Shown here piece by piece: positions 15,269-17,749 of a stretch of DNA of 17,749 bases. The notes under the pieces were generated by a model. The model was not told where the DNA came from, did not search any database, and was given only the letters and a program-made list of their open reading frames with translations. Position 1 is the first letter of the stretch, and the number at the start of each line of letters is the position of its first letter. The stretch comes from Sulfurimonas sp. (GTDB lineage Bacteria; Campylobacterota; Campylobacteria; Campylobacterales; Sulfurimonadaceae): contig JALWON010000256.1 in the NCBI GenBank assembly GCA_027083475.1, positions 1 to 17,749 of the forward strand, read 5' to 3'. A program made the position numbers and the translations under genes.

Positions 15269-16057
15269 TTATCCTCTCATCTTTCTTTTAAACTCTATCC
15301 AATCGATCACTCTTTGAATGGAGTCTTTATCTTTACTATTTACTTCTAAAATATCTACACCAGGCTTTATTTTTCGAGCCTCTTTTTTTTCATGCTCTAA
15401 ATCATAATCAAAATACTCTATCAAATCTGTTTTCGTAATCAAGATTAAATCTGCTTGACGAAACATTACAGGGTATTTTTCTATTTTATCACTTCCTTCT
15501 GGAATAGAAACGAGTACTATATTGAGGTGACTCCCAACATCATAAGAGGCTGGACATACAAGGTTCCCTACATTTTCTACAAAACATACATCTATCTCAT
15601 TAAGCGGCATATCGTGTAATCCCTTGTGCACCATAAAAGCATCTAAGTGACAAGCAGATCCCGTTTGTATCTGATAAGCGGGAATCCCTTTTGATTTTAT
15701 TCTATCGGCATCTCGTGAAGTCTCTAAATCACCCTCAATTACACCAAATTTAAATTGAGCAATATCAGCCATATTTTCTAAAAGAGTTGTCTTCCCACTA
15801 CCAGGTGAACTCATGAGATTAATAGATAACACATTGTGACTATCAAAATGAGCACGATTATGTCCTGCTTCATGGTTATTTTTATCGAGTATTTTTGTAA
15901 TCACACTGATTGTTTTTGTATCATTAAGCTGTGGATTATGATGGAGAGTTTCATGTGCTGCTTGATGCTCATGAGAGTGATTATGATCGTGATGATGGTG
16001 TGTTTCACCATCCCCTAAAGTTGTTCCTGTTATACTACATCCGCAATCTGCACACAT
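15269..16057 (-). CDS. hypB: Nickel-binding GTPase HypB
   Basis: A 262-aa SIMIBI-class GTPase that drives nickel insertion with HypA. The N-terminus has the high-affinity Ni site C-x-x-C-G-C (C2, C5, C7), followed by a histidine-rich segment (about 20-40, with H-H-H-H-D-H-N-H-S-H-E-H) able to store nickel. The P-loop is S-P-G-S-G-K-T-T with K89. E-G-D-L-E-T is switch-like, G-S-A-C-H-L is the dimer-interface nickel/zinc-binding segment and V-E-N-V-G-N-L-V-C-P is next to it. T-K-T-D-L is the guanine-specificity motif. Both the E. coli-like CxxCGC and the Bradyrhizobium-like His stretch occur, suggesting good nickel capture from poor surroundings. It precedes hypC by 1 base and follows the permease gene by 28 bases. 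Confidence 0.95.
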   Translation of the reverse strand: MCADCGCSITGTTLGDGETHHHHDHNHSHEHQAAHETLHHNPQLNDTKTISVITKILDKNNHEAGHNRAHFDSHNVLSINLMSSPGSGKTTLLENMADIAQFKFGVIEGDLETSRDADRIKSKGIPAYQIQTGSACHLDAFMVHKGLHDMPLNEIDVCFVENVGNLVCPASYDVGSHLNIVLVSIPEGSDKIEKYPVMFRQADLILITKTDLIEYFDYDLEHEKKEARKIKPGVDILEVNSKDKDSIQRVIDWIEFKRKMRG

Positions 16058-16085
16058 ATATTTATATTTCCTTTTCTATAACTTG

Positions 16086-16727
16086 TTATGCCAAAAGCAT
16101 ATCTGTTCCAACAGCTACCGATACTAAACCAGCAGTGAGAAAAACTCTTCTGACATTTGTCTTATTTGTTAAAAATTCTTTGTTTAGATATAAAATCACT
16201 CCACCAAAACTGACAAATACAAAACTTACACCTATCACAAAGGCAAAAACCATACTAAAATCAATCGAGTTTCCTTGCAACATACCTAATGTCACTAACA
16301 TTCCTCGTACACCACCTATACCCATTAAAGCACCCATAGTCCAAGCGGAAGTGGATACTGCTGTATCATTATGAGAGTGCTCCTTACCAAAGTAGATATG
16401 TATATGCTCTCTACCCTCATGAAGGTGTTTGTTGAGATGTATTTTATCGGCAAAAACCATATAAAGAAGATAGCTTCCCATTCCAATAATGACTGTTGAA
16501 GATATTATATCGCCATAAGCAGTGACATTTTCAGGAAGATTGTAGTGTTCTAAAATTTTTGCAAAAGCAAACAGGGTCATACCATGTCCAAAAGCAAATG
16601 CAACAGTAATCATCATCGTCTTTTTCATAGACTTCCCAATGGAAAAATCAGCAATAGCAGTTAAATGATCAGGTCCAAACGCATGCAAGATACCATACCA
16701 GAGTATTATAAAAAATCCTAATTCCAC
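16086..16727 (-). CDS. NicO/RcnA-like nickel permease of the hyp operon
   Basis: A 213-aa membrane protein with about six hydrophobic helices. H-A-F-G-P-D-H-L-T-A-I at 15-25 in the first helix matches the H-x(4-5)-D-H metal-binding motif of the nickel/cobalt transporter superfamily. G-H-G-M-T-L-F in helix 2 and G-I-G-G-V-R-G-M further on are also typical. A histidine-rich cytoplasmic or periplasmic loop (about 97-121, with H-L-N-K-H-L-H and H-I-H-I-Y-F-G-K-E-H-S-H) lies in the middle, as in NicO/RcnA members. Translation starts at GTG, supported by AAGGAAA 5 bases upstream. As first gene of the operon it most likely supplies Ni2+ to HypA/HypB. Uptake versus efflux cannot be settled from sequence; operon position favours uptake. 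Confidence 0.78.
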   Translation of the reverse strand: MELGFFIILWYGILHAFGPDHLTAIADFSIGKSMKKTMMITVAFAFGHGMTLFAFAKILEHYNLPENVTAYGDIISSTVIIGMGSYLLYMVFADKIHLNKHLHEGREHIHIYFGKEHSHNDTAVSTSAWTMGALMGIGGVRGMLVTLGMLQGNSIDFSMVFAFVIGVSFVFVSFGGVILYLNKEFLTNKTNVRRVFLTAGLVSVAVGTDMLLA

Positions 16728-16837
16728 TAATTTCCTTTACAAGAGAGTGAATGTTTATTCAACTTTAAAGAATTTTAGACTATATTACATAAAAAGAAGC
16801 TAAATATTTAGTTTTCTTCTATAATTTTAGGACTAAT
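16728..16837. promoter_or_regulatory. Divergent intergenic region upstream of the hyp operon
   Basis: This 110-bp region must hold the promoter of the - strand hyp operon and of the + strand transposase-like/protease pair. On the + strand TATAAT lies at 16820-16825, giving a very short leader to the ATG at 16838, and AGGA at 16829-16832 is the ribosome site; TATATT at 16781-16786 is an alternative. A perfect palindrome sits in the centre. On the - strand AAAGGAAA precedes the GTG of the permease but no clear -10 stands out. Confidence 0.5.
16800..16811. repeat. Perfect 12-bp palindrome CTAAATATTTAG
   Basis: The self-complementary CTAAATATTTAG lies midway between the two divergent start codons. 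It could be an operator for a dimeric regulator. On the + strand its flanks can lengthen it into an RNA hairpin with G-U pairs (16793-16818). It is AT-rich, so chance is possible. Confidence 0.45.
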
Positions 16838-17521
16838 ATGTTTTGGCTTAGCGAATGTCTTTTTTGTCACAACTATGTCTATCGTCTCAAAGATGGACGA
16901 CTCAAGTGTTCCACCTGCCATAAAAAAACTTCTATTAAAAAAATAAATAAAATTCTTTTTTTAATAGAGTGTTATGTAAATAACAAAAGTACCCTTGAAG
17001 CTTCAAAACTTTTACAGATTTCTTATATCTCTGCAAAAGAGTATTATCATACTTTTAGAGTAATAAGTGCCAAAATTTGCGAAGAGCAGTATCTCTCTTT
17101 AAGAGAGAAAAAGTGTGACTATGATGAGTATTATTATCTTGAAGCATCCAAACAAAAAGAGAAACAAGCTGTTTTTGATGCACACAACTTTTTAACTTTT
17201 GATTATGAGGGGCACATCTATACTATTTTAATGCCTTCTTTACAGAAGTATAAACAACAATTTTTGCATGATAATCTTGCAGAGACTTATCTTACCGAGT
17301 TTCATGCATTTAAACGAAGGCATAAAATCATTAAACTCTCTACACATCACAACAAAATTGTAGACTTTTGGAACTATTTTGAGAAACAAATTACACATTA
17401 TAAAGGTATTACAGATGAATACTTTCCATACTATCTTAAAGAGTTTGAGTTTAAGTATAATCACTCTAAAGAGCATTCATTTACACTCTTAGTACAAAAC
17501 TATTTTAAGGAAGACACATGA
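16838..17521 (+). CDS. IS1595/ISXO2-like transposase-derived zinc-ribbon protein
   Basis: A 227-aa protein. The N-terminus is a zinc ribbon (C7-x-x-C10 and C24-x-x-C27) followed by K-T-S; then comes a helix-turn-helix (about 49-75, with T-L-E-A-S-K-L-L-Q-I-S-Y). D-Y-D-E-Y-Y-Y (94-100) occupies the place of the first catalytic Asp region (D-E-t-y) of IS1595 transposases, and F-W-N-Y-F-E-K-Q-I-T-H-Y-K-G plus Y-Y-L-K-E-F-E-F-K-Y-N-H (177-209) match their C-terminus. The central catalytic part is short and lacks a clear second Asp and the Gly-rich loop, and the whole is about 70-100 residues shorter than typical. No terminal inverted repeats were seen. Its TGA overlaps the protease ATG (ATGA). 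I infer a domesticated DNA-binding protein rather than an active transposase; a decayed transposase remains possible. Confidence 0.65.
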   Translation: MFWLSECLFCHNYVYRLKDGRLKCSTCHKKTSIKKINKILFLIECYVNNKSTLEASKLLQISYISAKEYYHTFRVISAKICEEQYLSLREKKCDYDEYYYLEASKQKEKQAVFDAHNFLTFDYEGHIYTILMPSLQKYKQQFLHDNLAETYLTEFHAFKRRHKIIKLSTHHNKIVDFWNYFEKQITHYKGITDEYFPYYLKEFEFKYNHSKEHSFTLLVQNYFKEDT

Positions 17522-17749
17522 ACAAAATTGCCCTTCTTGGCATTGGAAATATTTTAGAAAAAGATGATGGTGTAGCTATCTATGCAACCCAATACTTACA
17601 AAAAAACTACAGCTTTTCTCCTTCTATAGAAATTATAAATGGCGGTGTAGAGGGAATTAATTTGCTGAACCTGTTTATGGAGTATGAAGAAATTTTAATT
17701 TTAGATGCTATTGAGATAGAGGATGAACCAGGGAGTATTTATCATATAC
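17518..17749 (+). CDS. Hydrogenase maturation endopeptidase (HyaD/HybD/HycI family), partial
   Basis: The first 77 codons of a gene cut by the window end. After nickel is in place, this family clips the C-terminus of the hydrogenase large subunit. G-I-G-N-I-L-E-K-D-D-G-V at 8-19 is the family's G-x-G-N-x-L-x-x-D-x-G motif. D17 lies where HybD has the Ni-binding Glu16 and HycI an Asp. N-G-G-V-E-G at about 42-47 and L-I-L-D-A-I-E near 59-65 contain the second metal-site Asp. The third ligand (His) lies past the window. The ATG overlaps the stop of the transposase-like gene by 4 bases. It supports the view that hydrogenase structural genes lie to the right. Confidence 0.87.
   Translation, partial: MNKIALLGIGNILEKDDGVAIYATQYLQKNYSFSPSIEIINGGVEGINLLNLFMEYEEILILDAIEIEDEPGSIYHI

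Noticed and set aside
16728..17521. An intact insertion sequence around the transposase-like gene
   Set aside because: The protein is too short, no terminal inverted repeats or target-site duplication flank it, and its stop overlaps the next functional gene, so it is not a mobile element as it stands.

Overview
The window looks like chromosomal DNA from a Campylobacterota (Epsilonproteobacteria) chemolithotroph, most like Sulfurimonas and its relatives. The support is the low GC content, extended -10 promoters without clear -35 boxes, a CosR/HsrA-type regulator next to folB and a ferredoxin gene, and a complete-looking NiFe-hydrogenase accessory operon. The genus is inferred from gene content and style, not from a database search.

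Region 1 (1-4390, + strand) is core genome: the 3' end of plsY, folB, an HsrA/CosR-like OmpR-family response regulator, a sensor histidine kinase, a 2[4Fe-4S] ferredoxin of the Allochromatium type, and a Ppx/GppA phosphatase. The regulator belongs to a family known as orphan regulators in Campylobacter and Helicobacter. Here it keeps its phospho-acceptor aspartate and is followed directly by a kinase gene.

Region 2 (4387-9893) holds envelope and miscellaneous genes: bamA on the - strand, whose stop overlaps the ppx stop; a small basic helical protein of unknown function; a secreted single-domain rhodanese on the + strand, followed in frame after its TAG by a hydrophobic open stretch; a periplasmic outer-membrane-lipoprotein-sorting (LolA-like) protein; an unrecognised 157-aa protein; and a DUF445 membrane protein. 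A 226-bp AT-rich spacer (9894-10119) separates this from the next block.

Region 3 (10120-16727, - strand) is a tightly packed hydrogenase maturation operon. In transcription order it holds a NicO/RcnA-like nickel permease, hypB, hypC, hypD, hypE, hypX, hypA, and a DUF695-RraB fusion. The permease would import Ni2+ and HypA/HypB insert it. HypC/D/E build the Fe(CN)2CO unit, and HypX would supply CO from a formyl donor so that maturation works in the presence of oxygen. hypF, needed for cyanide synthesis, is absent from the window.

Region 4 (16728-17749) is a 110-bp divergent intergenic region with a perfect 12-bp palindrome. It is followed on the + strand by a shortened IS1595-type transposase-like protein whose ATGA junction couples it to the start of a hydrogenase maturation endopeptidase gene cut by the window end. 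The most unusual features are the domesticated-looking transposase relative fused into hydrogenase gene organisation, the CosR-like regulator with a neighbouring kinase, and the RraB-type gene at the tail of the hyp operon. No tRNA, rRNA, CRISPR array or intact insertion sequence was seen.
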